DNA of 64,000 nt from Rhodococcoides corynebacterioides NBRC 14404 (GTDB lineage: Bacteria; Actinomycetota; Actinomycetes; Mycobacteriales; Mycobacteriaceae): NCBI RefSeq assembly GCF_001894765.1, contig NZ_BCWV01000004.1, positions 248,001 through 312,000 of the forward strand, written 5' to 3'. Positions 9,503 to 19,293 of this stretch are shown in pieces. A program made the translations under genes and the position numbers. Every line of letters begins with the position of its first letter. The first letter of the stretch is position 1. A model generated the notes under the pieces. It saw only the letters and a program-made list of their open reading frames with translations, searched no databases and was not told where the DNA came from.

Positions 9503-10806
9503 CGGTACGCGGGGGTGCCCGGCTCGAGATGCTCGACGTGCATCGGCGACGATTCCATCCGCTCGAGCAGCGCCGACAGCCCCTCGGCGGCACCCAGTTC
9601 GACGCCGACCAACGCCGCACCGGTCTCCCGGTTGTTGCGCTTGACGTACTCGAAGAGAGTGATGTCGTCGTCCGGGCCCAGCACCGAGTCGAGGAACGTG
9701 CGCAGCGCGCCGGGTTCCTGCGGGAAGTCGACCAGGAAGTAGTGCTTGAGGCCCCGGTGCACCAGTGACCGTTCCAGGATCTCGCCGTATCGGGACACGT
9801 CGTTGTTGCCGCCCGACACCAGACACACGACGGTGGCACCGGCGGGGATCGACGTCGCGGTCAGGGCCGCCACGGACAGAGCGCCCGCCGGCTCCGCAAT
9901 GACACCTTCGCTCTGATAGAGGTCCAGCATGGCGGTGCAGATGGCGCCCTCGTCGATCTGCACCACCTCCGCCTCGCGCGCGGACAGCACGGCGTACGGC
10001 AGCGCTCCGATGCGGCGTACCGCGGCGCCGTCGACGAACGGGTCTATCTCGTCGAGCGTGACCGGTCCCCCGGCGACGAGCGCGGCCGTGAGGGATGCCG
10101 CGCCGGCCGGTTCGGCCGCCACGAGCCGGGTGTTCGGCGAGCGCTCGGCGAGGTACGTCGCGATTCCCGCGGCGCAGCCGCCGCCGCCGACCGGGACCAC
10201 CACGACGTCGGGCGCGGTGTGCAGTTGCTCGAGAATCTCCGCGGCGATGGTCCCCTGCCCGGCCGCGGTCCGCGGATCGTCGAACGGCGGAACGATGGTC
10301 GCCCCGGTCCGGGCCACGTCCTCGGCCGCGGCCGCCGCGGCGGCGTCGAAGGTGGAGCCGACGCTGATGACCTGCACCAGATCGCCACCGTGGAACGCGA
10401 TGCGGTCGCGCTTCTGACGCGGCGTCGTGGTCGGCACGTAGATGCGACCGCGGACGCCGAGCATGCGGCACGCGAAGGCGACTCCCTGCGCATGATTGCC
10501 GGCGCTCGCGGCGACGATGCCCGCGGCACGCTCGGCCTCGGTGAGCTGCACCATGAGGTTGTAGGCGCCGCGCAGCTTGTAGGACCGCACCCGCTGCAGA
10601 TCCTCACGCTTGAGGAACACCCGCGCGTCCGTGGCCGCCGACAACCTCTCGCACGGCTCCAGCGGAGTCACCGTGGCGACGCCGCGGAGGCGGTCGGCGG
10701 CGGCGTCGACGTCGACTGCAGTGGGCAGGGCCGTCTCGGCGTGCGCGGCCCCCGACGGTGCCGACGGTGCTGTCGGTGCCGCCGCGGGTCCGGAGGTGGT
10801 GCTCAC
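9490..10806 (-). CDS. ilvA: threonine ammonia-lyase (biosynthetic, ilvA type)
   Basis: PLP enzyme that deaminates threonine to 2-oxobutanoate, the first step of isoleucine synthesis. In the 438-aa product the PLP lysine is in SYKLRG (Lys77), SAGNHAQG is at 101-108, the phosphate-binding Gly loop is GGGGCAAG, and a shortened ACT-like domain (HYFLVDFPQEPGAL) sits at the C-terminus as in short actinobacterial IlvA, where isoleucine feedback would act. The first 25 residues are Ala/Pro-rich and poorly constrained. Start chosen at GTG 10806; ATG 10821 is five codons upstream and neither has a strong ribosome site. Confidence 0.93.
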   Translation of the reverse strand: MSTTSGPAAAPTAPSAPSGAAHAETALPTAVDVDAAADRLRGVATVTPLEPCERLSAATDARVFLKREDLQRVRSYKLRGAYNLMVQLTEAERAAGIVAASAGNHAQGVAFACRMLGVRGRIYVPTTTPRQKRDRIAFHGGDLVQVISVGSTFDAAAAAAAEDVARTGATIVPPFDDPRTAAGQGTIAAEILEQLHTAPDVVVVPVGGGGCAAGIATYLAERSPNTRLVAAEPAGAASLTAALVAGGPVTLDEIDPFVDGAAVRRIGALPYAVLSAREAEVVQIDEGAICTAMLDLYQSEGVIAEPAGALSVAALTATSIPAGATVVCLVSGGNNDVSRYGEILERSLVHRGLKHYFLVDFPQEPGALRTFLDSVLGPDDDITLFEYVKRNNRETGAALVGVELGAAEGLSALLERMESSPMHVEHLEPGTPAYRYLT

Positions 10807-10864
10807 GATCACGCGGACCATGCTGCCACGTCGAGAACGGCCCAGTTCGGCGGGCCGGACCGGC

Positions 10865-11299
10865 TCAGCGCGGTTCGAGGACGAAGACCGGGATCTCCCG
10901 GTCGGTCTTCTTCTGGTACTCGGCGTAGTCGGGGAAGGCCTCCACGGCGCGGTCCCACCACTCCTGCTTCTCGGCGCCGTGCACCTCGCGGGCGGTCATG
11001 TCCCACTTCTGCGTCTTGTCACGCAGCTCCACATGAGGCTCGGCCAGCACGTTGTAGTACCAGACGGGATGCTTGGGCGCGCCGCCCAGCGAGGCCACCG
11101 CGGCGTACTTCCCCTCGTGCTCGACGCGCATGAGCGGGGTGCGGCGCAGCTTGCCGCTCTTGTTGCCCACGGTGGTCAGGAGGACGACGGGACGACCGTT
11201 CAGCTCGGTCCCCTCCGTCCCTCCGGAGTTCTCGTAGAGGTCCGCCTGCTCGGCGGCCCAGGTGGACGGACTCGGTGCGTACTCACCCTGTAGCGGCAT
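10865..11299 (-). CDS. F420-dependent nitroreductase/quinone reductase (DDN family)
   Basis: A 144-aa single-domain split-barrel protein of the deazaflavin-dependent nitroreductase family. Characteristic segments are [18 protein letters not shown] and [12 protein letters not shown], which in this family bind the F420 phosphate/deazaflavin and the tail. Related mycobacterial enzymes reduce quinones and nitroimidazoles with F420H2. The ATG at 11299 gives the conserved MPLQGEY start; a GTG at 11314 is possible. It lies downstream of ilvA's promoter region, in the opposite orientation to the small membrane gene at 11440. Confidence 0.88.
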   Translation of the reverse strand: MPLQGEYAPSPSTWAAEQADLYENSGGTEGTELNGRPVVLLTTVGNKSGKLRRTPLMRVEHEGKYAAVASLGGAPKHPVWYYNVLAEPHVELRDKTQKWDMTAREVHGAEKQEWWDRAVEAFPDYAEYQKKTDREIPVFVLEPR

Positions 11300-11439
11300 G
11301 CTTCCAGTAGACACAGCCTTGCTCGCGACGGCAACCGAATCGGCTCCCAGCAGTGGAGTTCGGGTGGCCGAACTTTGCCGTGCGTGTACGCTGATCTACA
11401 GAGATCGGTCCACCACGACGAGGCACTTCGGGAGGCGAC

Positions 11440-11673
11440 ATGACCACGTTCGATGCGGGCGCTGTTCAGCGCCGCGGGTCCGTCCGCACGGTCGACCTGG
11501 CGGGCACGCCGTGGCCGGTGTGGAAGCTCGAAACCCTCGTGGTGGGGCTGGTGCTCGCCGTGGCCGTCGGATCGGTCACCGCGCTGCACGTGGGTGTGCT
11601 GACGGGAGCCGCAGCGGCCGTGCTGCTCTGGATCGTCCTGCCCCTGACCGAACGGTCGCATCACCGCCTCTGA
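11440..11673 (+). CDS. small two-helix membrane protein, function unknown
   Basis: A 77-aa protein with a polar N-terminus (about residues 1-25), two hydrophobic helices (about 30-47 and 52-68) joined by a short turn, and a His/Arg tail. A GGGAGG ribosome site precedes the ATG. It resembles many small actinobacterial membrane proteins without assigned function. It stands alone: the gene upstream is divergent and a strong hairpin follows. Confidence 0.75.
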   Translation: MTTFDAGAVQRRGSVRTVDLAGTPWPVWKLETLVVGLVLAVAVGSVTALHVGVLTGAAAAVLLWIVLPLTERSHHRL

Positions 11674-11690
11674 CGGCACCTCCGACACGG

Positions 11691-11733
11691 ACGACGGCGC
11701 CCGCTCCCCGATGACCGGGGGCGGGCGCCGTCG
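11691..11733. terminator. strong GC hairpin between convergent genes
   Basis: A perfect 13-bp stem (acgacggcgcccg and its complement) extended by a C4/G4 inner stem around a small loop. There is no U-run, as is common in high-GC actinobacteria. It lies between the plus-strand 77-aa gene and the minus-strand 34-aa gene and could serve both. Confidence 0.75.
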
Positions 11734-11763
11734 TCGTCTCGAACTCGGTCGAGGCGGCAGGAC

Positions 11764-11868
11764 TCAGAGGCCGAAGGGCAGTACACCGGGGGCCAGGTAG
11801 AACCCGCTCGACCCGGCGGCGATGCCGCCGATGCCGCTGAGAATCAGATTGATGAAGTCGGTGATCAC
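11764..11868 (-). CDS. 34-aa hydrophobic peptide downstream of dnaE1
   Basis: GTG start at 11868 with a GAAAGGA ribosome site at good spacing; TGA at 11764-11766. The peptide begins MITDFINLILSGIGGIAAG and ends in a Pro/Gly/Phe-rich stretch. It is hydrophobic, Gly-rich and has no charge after Asp4. It follows dnaE1 by 65 bp on the same strand and is closed by the hairpin at 11691-11733, so it has ribosome site, frame and terminator. It could be a small membrane or pore-forming peptide. I do not recognise a family. Confidence 0.55.
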   Translation of the reverse strand: MITDFINLILSGIGGIAAGSSGFYLAPGVLPFGL

Positions 11869-11933
11869 AGGGGCGTCCTTTCGTTGACGTGATGTCGTGC
11901 GTCGACGCCCTCGACGGTACCGACGGGTACTGC

Positions 11934-14900
11934 TCAGGCCGTGAGGCAGCCCGGACCCAGCAACGCCTTGAGGTCCCCCATGAGCGCCGAGGACGGCGTC
12001 ACCCGCAGCTTCTCGTCCACCTTGAGGACCGTCACGCGGTCGCCGCTCATCAGACGCAGGTGGACGTCGGACGTCCCGGGGTGACTGGCCAGCACGCGCT
12101 TGAGCGCGCCGACCTTGTCCGCCGTGCAGAGCCGGGTGGGCAGACTGACCGCGAGAGGCTTGGCGACCCCCACCGCGGAGAGGTCCGGCACCGCGAGGTC
12201 GTTGGCGATGAGCGAGATCCGATCGTCACGCGCGGAGACGCGCGCCTTGACCAGGACGACGGAGTCCTCGGCGACGTCGGCGCCGAACACCGAGTACGCC
12301 TGCGGGAAGAACAGCACCTCGATCCCGCCGTTGAGGTCCTCGAGCTGAGCCGACGCCCACGTCAGGCCGTTCTTGTTCACGCGGCGATTCACCGAGGCCA
12401 GGATGCCGCCGACCGTGACCTGCGTGCCGTCCTTGAGTCCACCCTCGAGAATGGTGGGAATCGCCGTGTCGGACTGCGCGGCCAGCACGTGCTCGACACC
12501 GTTGAGCGGGTGCCCGGAGACATAGAGCCCCAGCATCTCTCGCTCGAGCGCCAACCGGTGCTTGGTGTCCCACTCCTCGTCCGGGATCTTGACGTTGAAC
12601 ACGCTGGTGACGGACTCGTCGGCGTCCACTCCGCCGAACAGGTCGAACTGCCCGATGGCTTCGGCCTTCTTGGTGCCGAGGACGGAGTCGATGGCGTCGG
12701 CGTGCACCAGCACCAGCCCCTTGCGGGGATGACCGAGCGAGTCGAAACCGCCGGCCTTGATGAGGGATTCGGTGACCTTCTTGTTGCACGCGGTGGCATC
12801 GATCTTGGCGAGATAGTCGGAGAAGTCGGTGAACTTCCCCTTCTCCGTGCGCGCCGCGATGATCGACGACACCACGTTGGCTCCGACGTTGCGCACCGCG
12901 CCCATGCCGAAGCGGATGTCCTCGCCCACCGACGCGAAGTTCTGCTCGGACTCGTTGACGTCCGGCGGCAGCACGGTGATCCCGAGCTTGCGGCAGTCGG
13001 CCAGGTACACCGCGGCCTTGTCCTTGTCGTCGCCGACGGACGTGAGCAGCCCGGCCATGTACTCGGCCGGGAAGTTGGCCTTGAGGTACCCGGTCCAGTA
13101 GGAGACGAGGCCGTAACCCGCGGCGTGCGACTTGTTGAACGCGTAGCCGGCGAACGGGAGAATGGTGTCCCACAGCGCCTTGATGGCGGGTTCGGAGAAG
13201 TTGTTGCTCAGCATGCCTTCTCGGAATCCCGCGTAGGCCTCCTCCAGCACCGAGAGTTTCTTCTTGCCCATCGCGCGCCGCAGGATGTCGGCCTGACCCA
13301 GCGAATACCCCGCGACCTTCTGAGCGATCTGCATGATCTGCTCCTGGTACACGATCAGCCCGTAGGTGTCCTTCAGGATCTCCGCGAGCGGCTCCTCGAG
13401 CTCGGGGTGGATCGGGGTGACCTCCTGGCGGCCGTTCTTGCGATCGGCGTAGTCGTTGTGGGCGTTCATGCCCATCGGACCCGGGCGGTACAGGGCGAGC
13501 ACCGCGACGATGTCCTCGAAGCCGGTGGGCTGCATGCGGCGCAGCAGGTCGCGCATCGCGCTGCCGTCGAGCTGGAACACGCCGAGGGTGTCGCCGCGCG
13601 CGAGCAACTCGTACGTCGCGGGATCGTCGAGGCCGAGCGTGTCGAGATCGACCTCGATGCCGCGATTGGCCTTGATGTTGTCGATCGCATCCCCGATGAC
13701 CGTGAGGTTGCGCAGGCCGAGGAAGTCCATCTTGAGCAGGCCGATGGCCTCGCACGACGGGTAGTCCCACCCGGTGATGATCGCGCCGTCCTGCGGCCGT
13801 TTCCACACCGGAATGGCGTCGGTGAGCGGCTCGGAGGACATGATCACCGCGCAGGCGTGGACGCCGGCGTTGCGAATCAGCCCCTCGAGACCCCGAGCGG
13901 TGTCGTAGATCTTGGCGACGTCCGGGTTGGACTCGATGAGCGAGCGCACCTCGGCGGCTTCCTTGTACCGCTCGTGCGTGGGATCGGTGATGCCGGCGAC
14001 CGAGATGTCCTTGGCCATGATGGGCGGCGGCAGCGCCTTGGTGATCTGGTCCGCGATGGCGAACCCGGGCTGGCCGAACTGCACGCGGGCGGAGTCCTTG
14101 ATGGCCGCCTTGGTCTTGATGGTGCCGAAGGTGATCACCTGGGCCACCCGGTCGCTGCCCCACTTCTCGGTGGCGTAGCGCACCATCTCGCCGCGGCGAC
14201 GATCGTCGAAGTCGATGTCGATGTCGGGCATCGACACACGCTCGGGGTTGAGGAACCGCTCGAAGAGCAGACCGTGCGGCAGCGGATCGATGTTGGTGAT
14301 GCCCATCGCGTAGGCGACGAGCGACCCGGCGGCCGAACCACGACCCGGTCCGACGCGAATCCCCACCTCGCGGGCGTGCTTGATGAGGTCACCGACGACG
14401 AGGAAGTACGCCGGGAAGCCCATCTCGAGGATGACGGCGATCTCGTACTTCGCCCGATCCCGGTACTCCTGCGGGACACCGTCGGGGAAGCGCCACTCGA
14501 GACCGCGCTCGACCTCCTTGGTGAGGAAGGAGCCCTGGGTCTCGCCCTCCGGCACCGGGAAGATCGGCATGCGGTCCCGGTGCTCCCACACGTCGTCGTA
14601 GGACTGCACGCGCTCGGCGATGAGCAGCGTCGAGTCGCACGCGCCGGGTACCTCGGAGTCCCACAGCGCGCGCATCTCCTCCGCCGACTTGAGGTAGTAG
14701 CCGTCCCCGTCGAACTTGAAGCGGGTGGGATCCGAGAGCGTCTTGCCGGTCTGGATGCACAGCAGCGCTTCGTGATTGGTGGAGGCGTCCTTGGTGACGT
14801 AGTGGCAGTCGTTCGTCGCGAGAGGCGGGATGCCGAGCTGCTCGCCGATGCGCAGCAAGCCCTCCCGCACGCGACGCTCGATGGACAGCCCGTGGTCCAT

Positions 14901-15467
14901 CAGCTCGAGGAAGAAATTGTCCGGACCCCAGATCTCCTGCCACTTGGCCGCGGCCTCGAGCGCCTCGCGCTCGTGCCCGAGGCGGAGGCGAGTCTGGATC
15001 TCGCCGGACGGGCATCCGGTGGTCGCGATGATGCCCTCGGCGTGCGTGGCGATGAGCTCCTCGTCCATGCGCGCCCACTTGCCCAGCTGCCCCTCGATGG
15101 ACGCGAGCGACGACAGCTTGAACAGGTTCCGCAGACCGGTGGCGTTCTCCGCCACCATGGTCATGTGCGTGTAGGCGCCGCTGCCCGACACGTCGTCCGA
15201 CTTCTGACTGCGATCGCCCCACAGCACACGCTTCTTGTCGAAGCGCGACTCCGGCGCGATGTACGCCTCGATCCCGATGATCGGTTTGATGCCGGCCTTC
15301 TTGGCCTCGTTGTAGAACTCGCTGGCCCCGTACATGTTGCCGTGGTCGGTCATCCCCACCGCGCTCATGCCCAGGCGCTGCGCCTCCGCGAACAGCGGCG
15401 CGATCTTCGCGGCGCCGTCCAGCATGGAGTACTCGGTGTGATTGTGGAGATGAACGAAGTCCGACAC
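11934..15467 (-). CDS. dnaE1: DNA polymerase III alpha subunit, replicative (DnaE1)
   Basis: The 1177-aa replicative polymerase subunit. The N-terminal PHP domain is intact (HLHNHTEYS at residues 5-13, TDHGN further on). In the mycobacterial enzyme this domain provides 3'-5' proofreading. The C-family active site reads PDIDIDFDD (from about residue 414, catalytic Asp415 and Asp417). The fingers, tandem HhH, OB and tau-binding regions follow. The GTG at 15467 gives the conserved [10 protein letters not shown] start; no good ribosome site is visible. The length fits M. tuberculosis DnaE1 rather than the shorter error-prone DnaE2. Confidence 0.97.
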   Translation of the reverse strand: MSDFVHLHNHTEYSMLDGAAKIAPLFAEAQRLGMSAVGMTDHGNMYGASEFYNEAKKAGIKPIIGIEAYIAPESRFDKKRVLWGDRSQKSDDVSGSGAYTHMTMVAENATGLRNLFKLSSLASIEGQLGKWARMDEELIATHAEGIIATTGCPSGEIQTRLRLGHEREALEAAAKWQEIWGPDNFFLELMDHGLSIERRVREGLLRIGEQLGIPPLATNDCHYVTKDASTNHEALLCIQTGKTLSDPTRFKFDGDGYYLKSAEEMRALWDSEVPGACDSTLLIAERVQSYDDVWEHRDRMPIFPVPEGETQGSFLTKEVERGLEWRFPDGVPQEYRDRAKYEIAVILEMGFPAYFLVVGDLIKHAREVGIRVGPGRGSAAGSLVAYAMGITNIDPLPHGLLFERFLNPERVSMPDIDIDFDDRRRGEMVRYATEKWGSDRVAQVITFGTIKTKAAIKDSARVQFGQPGFAIADQITKALPPPIMAKDISVAGITDPTHERYKEAAEVRSLIESNPDVAKIYDTARGLEGLIRNAGVHACAVIMSSEPLTDAIPVWKRPQDGAIITGWDYPSCEAIGLLKMDFLGLRNLTVIGDAIDNIKANRGIEVDLDTLGLDDPATYELLARGDTLGVFQLDGSAMRDLLRRMQPTGFEDIVAVLALYRPGPMGMNAHNDYADRKNGRQEVTPIHPELEEPLAEILKDTYGLIVYQEQIMQIAQKVAGYSLGQADILRRAMGKKKLSVLEEAYAGFREGMLSNNFSEPAIKALWDTILPFAGYAFNKSHAAGYGLVSYWTGYLKANFPAEYMAGLLTSVGDDKDKAAVYLADCRKLGITVLPPDVNESEQNFASVGEDIRFGMGAVRNVGANVVSSIIAARTEKGKFTDFSDYLAKIDATACNKKVTESLIKAGGFDSLGHPRKGLVLVHADAIDSVLGTKKAEAIGQFDLFGGVDADESVTSVFNVKIPDEEWDTKHRLALEREMLGLYVSGHPLNGVEHVLAAQSDTAIPTILEGGLKDGTQVTVGGILASVNRRVNKNGLTWASAQLEDLNGGIEVLFFPQAYSVFGADVAEDSVVLVKARVSARDDRISLIANDLAVPDLSAVGVAKPLAVSLPTRLCTADKVGALKRVLASHPGTSDVHLRLMSGDRVTVLKVDEKLRVTPSSALMGDLKALLGPGCLTA

Positions 15468-15585
15468 GGGAGCCACTCTAAGCCGTCGGACCGACACGAT
15501 TCGCCGCACACGCGGACCGGTGCCCGAGTGACGGAAGGGGCACCCGGGAGCCGCCGCCGAGGACCTGCGGAGACGGCGCCGACGG

Positions 15586-16527
15586 TCACCGGCCGGGGTC
15601 CGCGACCACCGCCTCGGCGGGCACGGTGGCCACCCGGTGGGACCGCATCCGCCGGATCGAGCCCACGGTGAAGACCACCAGCGCGCACCAGATCAGGGCG
15701 AATCCGACCCACCGCGAGGCCGGCATGTCCTCGTGCAGGACCAGCACACCCCAGGCCATCTGCAACCCCGGTGTGAGGTACTGGAGCAGGCCGAGCGTGA
15801 CCAGGGGGATCTTCTGCGCGGCGACCCCGAACAGCAGCAACGGCACGGCCGTCACCGGGCCGGCGGTGAGCAGCAGCGCCGCGTGCCACGGCCCCTCCGA
15901 GAACGCACCCGCTCCCCCGCTCACGCCGAGCCAGACGAGGAACACCACCGCGACCGGCGCGGCCACCAGACCCTCGGCCGTGAGCGACGTGGTGGGTTCG
16001 AGCGGCACGATCTTCTTCATGACGCCGTAGCAGGCGAAGGACAGGGCGAGGGTCAACGCCACGACCGGCGGCCGCCCGTAGTCGATCGTGAGGACGACCA
16101 CGGCGATCGCCGCGAGGACCAGCGCCGCGATCTGGGACCGCGCCAGCCGCTCACGGAAGATCACCACCCCGAGCAGCACGCTGACCAACGGATTCACGAA
16201 GTACCCGAGCGCGGCCTCCACGACCCGACCGGACGAAACGGCGTAGATGTAGGTGCCCCAGTTGATCGCGATGAACGCGGACGCCGACGCCACCACCGCC
16301 CACGTGCGCAGCGACAACCCGCGCAGCGTGCCGAGCCGACCGAGCACCGCCATCACGACGGTCATCAGCACCAGCGTCCACACGATGCGATGCGCGAGCA
16401 CCTCGAGGGCGCCGGCGAAGCTCAGCAGACCGAAGTACGCGGGGAACAGGCCCCACAGACCGTAGGCGCCCACACCGGCGGCCGTGCCCACGGTGGTGGT
16501 CGGTCGCGAGGACGACTGTCGTTGCAC
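15586..16527 (-). CDS. rarD: RarD/EamA-family transporter
   Basis: A 313-aa inner-membrane protein with about ten hydrophobic helices in two EamA repeats (roughly residues 14-150 and 155-295). RarD-type landmarks include [10 protein letters not shown] near the start, the NWGTYIYAV segment and [13 protein letters not shown] near the end. RarD proteins are annotated as chloramphenicol-sensitivity or metabolite exporters; the transported compound is unknown. The GTG start at 16527 lies close to the divergent gene at 16587, so the promoters are packed into about 60 bp. Confidence 0.88.
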   Translation of the reverse strand: MQRQSSSRPTTTVGTAAGVGAYGLWGLFPAYFGLLSFAGALEVLAHRIVWTLVLMTVVMAVLGRLGTLRGLSLRTWAVVASASAFIAINWGTYIYAVSSGRVVEAALGYFVNPLVSVLLGVVIFRERLARSQIAALVLAAIAVVVLTIDYGRPPVVALTLALSFACYGVMKKIVPLEPTTSLTAEGLVAAPVAVVFLVWLGVSGGAGAFSEGPWHAALLLTAGPVTAVPLLLFGVAAQKIPLVTLGLLQYLTPGLQMAWGVLVLHEDMPASRWVGFALIWCALVVFTVGSIRRMRSHRVATVPAEAVVADPGR

Positions 16528-16586
16528 TCGCTCACGCTAGCCCCGGCCCCCGACCCCGACGACGGGGCACGGGCACAATCGAGGAG

Positions 16587-17009
16587 GTGGCCCACCGCAA
16601 GCGCGAGACGACGACCGTGCCGGAGAAGACCTGCGCCGTGTGCGGGCGCCGGATCGAGTGGCGCAAGAAATGGGAGCGCGACTGGGACTCGGTGAAGTAC
16701 TGCAGCGATTCCTGCCGCGCCGACGCGCGCCGCGTGCTCGGGAGTGCCGAGTCCGGCCGCACGCCCGAGCACGATCTCGAGGGCGAGATCGGCCGTCTGC
16801 TCGACGCCCGCGCGCGGGATTCGTCGATCTGCCCGTCCGACGTCGCCCGCGCGGTGGCGCCCGACGACTGGCGTCCGTTGATGGAACCGGTCCGACGCGC
16901 CGCCCGCCGCCTGGTGGCCCGCGGCGAGGTGGAGATCACTCAGGGCGGGTCGGTGGTGGACCCGTCGACGGCCAAGGGCCCCATCCGGATTCGTCGACCG
17001 CGCACCTAG
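16587..17009 (+). CDS. DUF2256-DUF3253 zinc-finger fusion protein
   Basis: A 140-aa protein. The first half is a DUF2256-type zinc finger with Cys16, Cys19, Cys39 and Cys43 around a basic/aromatic stretch (RRIEWRKKWERDW). The second half (about residues 65-138) is a DUF3253-like winged-helix segment (ICPSDVARAVAP, RRAARRLVARGEVEITQGG). That architecture suggests nucleic-acid binding; no function is established. GAGGAG directly abuts the GTG, and CACAAT (16574-16579) lies 7 bases upstream, so the mRNA is probably leaderless. Confidence 0.8.
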   Translation: MAHRKRETTTVPEKTCAVCGRRIEWRKKWERDWDSVKYCSDSCRADARRVLGSAESGRTPEHDLEGEIGRLLDARARDSSICPSDVARAVAPDDWRPLMEPVRRAARRLVARGEVEITQGGSVVDPSTAKGPIRIRRPRT

Positions 17010-17025
17010 GCCCCGGCGACCGGCG

Positions 17026-17793
17026 TCACGCCACCCCGGCCAGTCGCCGAGCCCGGTCGACCGCCGCGTCGACCGATTCCCGCATCACCGGACCGTGCCC
17101 GGGGATCAGGACGGTCGCGTCCCGTCCGGTGAAGGCGTCGAGGGCGGCGATCTCACCGTCCCGGTCGTGCGCGAAGAGGTTCGGCAGCATCTGCGCGCCG
17201 ACGCGACGGCACAGCGCGTGCCCGGTGATCAGGGCGTCCCCGGTGAGCAGCGCACCGGCATCGGGCAGGTGGTACGCCGTGTGTCCCGACGTGTGCCCGG
17301 GCGACGGGACGGGCACCGGCGCCCCCGGCAGGTCCAGCGCTCCCCCGCTGCCGACGACGGTCTCGAAGCCGTCCGCGTCGGGCACGGCACCGGAACGCGT
17401 CCCTCCGGCGCGGGCGATGCGCAGGGCCCAGGACGCCGCCCCCGGTCGCCAGATGTTGCGGACGACGTCGGCGGGGCCGGCCTGTTCGAGGTATTCCCGC
17501 CGCGCGTGCCGCGCCTCGACCGACGACGTCAGCACCGGCGTTCCGTACGTGGCCGCGAAGTGCGCGGCACCGCCGATGTGGTCGATGTGCGCGTGCGTCA
17601 ACAGGATTGCGCGCACGTCCTCGGGCCGACGACCCAACCGCGCGAGGGACTCGATCACCGCACCGACGTACCGCGGGTACCCGGAGTCGATCAGCGTGAC
17701 GTCGGTGCCGTCGACCAGCAGCGTCCAGTTCACGTCGGGCCCGGCAGCGACGTGGACGCCGTCGGCGACGGTCGTCACGGTGGGAGTGCTCAC
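17026..17793 (-). CDS. MBL-fold metallo-hydrolase
   Basis: A 255-aa metallo-beta-lactamase-fold hydrolase with the full metal set: HAHIDH (residues 67-72), the third His in PSPGHTSGH, the bridging Asp in LTGDAL, and the last His in IPGHGP. This fits a glyoxalase-II-like or lactonase-like dinuclear zinc hydrolase; the substrate is unknown. The GTG at 17793 has no ribosome site, but CATACT (17802-17807, minus strand) lies about 8 bases upstream, consistent with a leaderless transcript. An upstream in-frame start would add about 41 basic residues and is unlikely. Confidence 0.88.
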   Translation of the reverse strand: MSTPTVTTVADGVHVAAGPDVNWTLLVDGTDVTLIDSGYPRYVGAVIESLARLGRRPEDVRAILLTHAHIDHIGGAAHFAATYGTPVLTSSVEARHARREYLEQAGPADVVRNIWRPGAASWALRIARAGGTRSGAVPDADGFETVVGSGGALDLPGAPVPVPSPGHTSGHTAYHLPDAGALLTGDALITGHALCRRVGAQMLPNLFAHDRDGEIAALDAFTGRDATVLIPGHGPVMRESVDAAVDRARRLAGVA

Positions 17794-17930
17794 GACCGAC
17801 GAGTATGGCCGTCCGCGACGGCAGGCGCAGGCGTATCCCATGACGTTGGTCACCCTCACCACCAAAAGCCGCTGGCGACAGCGGGTCCGGCCGTCGGGGG
17901 CCCGGCGGGTCTGCATTACTCTCGGTCGAC

Positions 17931-18623
17931 GTGATCGACGACGTCTCCACCGGTTCCGACTCCCTCCCGCACGGCTCCGACACCCTCACCGTGTCTCGCA
18001 GCGACCACCACGCACCGCGGAAGTGGAGCCCCGGCGGGTGCGTCTGGTGCGGCAGCCGTGAGGACGTGCAGGACTTCGCGAACGAGCCGCGCTGCGCCGA
18101 ATGCCGTGCGCACGAGTCGACCATCGACGCCGCGCGCCGGTTCCTCGGCATGTACGGCCTGCGCCCCCTCGGCGGCGCGGTCACCTCCGACGACGAGGAG
18201 GAACTCGAGCACCGGACGGCGGCCCGCACTGCCCGCGCCGCTCTCGAGCGCGTGCGTCTGCCGAAGCGTCCGGCCGCCGCCGACGTGCGGAGGTCCTCGT
18301 CCCGCGCCGGCGCAGCCGGGACGCTTCGCCCCGCGCACCCGCCGACCCCCGCCTCGCGCACCGCAGCCCCCGCGCCGCGTGCCGCCGCGACGCGCTCGAC
18401 CCCGCCCGCGGGGTCCGTCACCGGGGTCGACGTCGCCGCCCTGGCCGACCGGGTCGCCGGGCTGCTCGATCAGCTGAGCGCGATCGACGCCGGCATCGCG
18501 GATGCCGAGGCCTCGAGCGGACTTCCCGCCCGCGCGCGCCTGAGCGACCTCACCCGCCAGCGGGCCACCGTGATGACCACCCTCGCGGCGTTGGAGAAGG
18601 CACGGCGCGGCGTCACCGGCTGA
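17931..18623 (+). CDS. Cys4 zinc-ribbon protein of unknown function
   Basis: A 230-aa protein I do not recognise. Residues 37-58 hold CVWC and CAEC, a likely zinc ribbon. A helical segment follows (STIDAARRFLGMYGLRPLGG). Residues 100-165 are a low-complexity Ala/Pro/Arg linker. The last 60 residues form a predicted coiled coil (DVAALADRVAGLLDQL to the end). Start GTG 17931 lacks a ribosome site. It is divergent from the MBL gene, and its end overlaps convergent ydcF by 11 bp. Confidence 0.7.
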   Translation: MIDDVSTGSDSLPHGSDTLTVSRSDHHAPRKWSPGGCVWCGSREDVQDFANEPRCAECRAHESTIDAARRFLGMYGLRPLGGAVTSDDEEELEHRTAARTARAALERVRLPKRPAAADVRRSSSRAGAAGTLRPAHPPTPASRTAAPAPRAAATRSTPPAGSVTGVDVAALADRVAGLLDQLSAIDAGIADAEASSGLPARARLSDLTRQRATVMTTLAALEKARRGVTG

Positions 18624-19293
18624 CGAGCGCCAGAGCCCGTCGGACCGCGTCGGTCGGCGGTGACTCGACGGTCGGCGGCGTGTCGAGCAACCGGGTCGCC
18701 GCGGCCTTCGGCCTCGCCAGCAACTCGCGACCGAACTGACGGATCGCTGCCGGGCGCGACACCTCGACGGGAGCGTCGACTCCGTCGGCCTCGATCCCGG
18801 CGTCGCGACACTGGGCGAGCGCGCGGGCGGTGTGCATGCCCTGGCTGACCACCAGCGCCCGCGTGATCCCGTAGGTCCGCGCGGCCCGCAGACACGAGTC
18901 GCGGGTGTTCAGCCCGAACGGATCGGCCACGAGACGCGCGGGATCGATCCCCCGCGCCACGAGATCGTCGGTCATGGCGGCGATCTCGTCACCGGAGTCT
19001 CCGGATCCGTTGCCGGACAACAGCAGAACCTCCACGCGACCGGACTCGACCAGCCGTGCCGCGGCGTCGACCCTGGCCGCGAGATACCGCGCCGGCGCAC
19101 CGTTCTCCACCCGTGCACCGAGCACGACGGCCACCGGTGCGGCGGGCGCATCGTCGACGCCGAACACGCGGCCTCGCGCGGTCGCCTCGATCCAGACCGT
19201 GCTCGCGACGATCGCCCCGACCACCGCCGCAGCCGTGAGCACCGTCGCCGCGCGCACGCCGCGCACGACGGACGGCCTCGAACGTCGAGTCAT
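18613..19293 (-). CDS. YdcF/SanA-like DUF218 membrane protein
   Basis: A 226-aa protein with one N-terminal membrane helix (about residues 8-28) and an external DUF218 domain. Family motifs are VAVVLGARVENGAPARYLAARVDAA in outline, LLSGNGS, and the NTRDSCLRAARTYG helix. SanA-like members affect envelope permeability to antibiotics; the enzymatic activity is unknown. The ATG at 19293 overlaps the stop of the upstream 211-aa gene (ATGA). Together they form the tail of the lspA-rluD operon. Confidence 0.85.
   Translation of the reverse strand: MTRRSRPSVVRGVRAATVLTAAAVVGAIVASTVWIEATARGRVFGVDDAPAAPVAVVLGARVENGAPARYLAARVDAAARLVESGRVEVLLLSGNGSGDSGDEIAAMTDDLVARGIDPARLVADPFGLNTRDSCLRAARTYGITRALVVSQGMHTARALAQCRDAGIEADGVDAPVEVSRPAAIRQFGRELLARPKAAATRLLDTPPTVESPPTDAVRRALALVSR

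Noticed and set aside
11889-15671. A 1260-codon open frame antisense to dnaE1.
   Set aside because: It mirrors the codon pattern of dnaE1 on the opposite strand, a common effect in high-GC DNA, and its translation has no recognisable domain.
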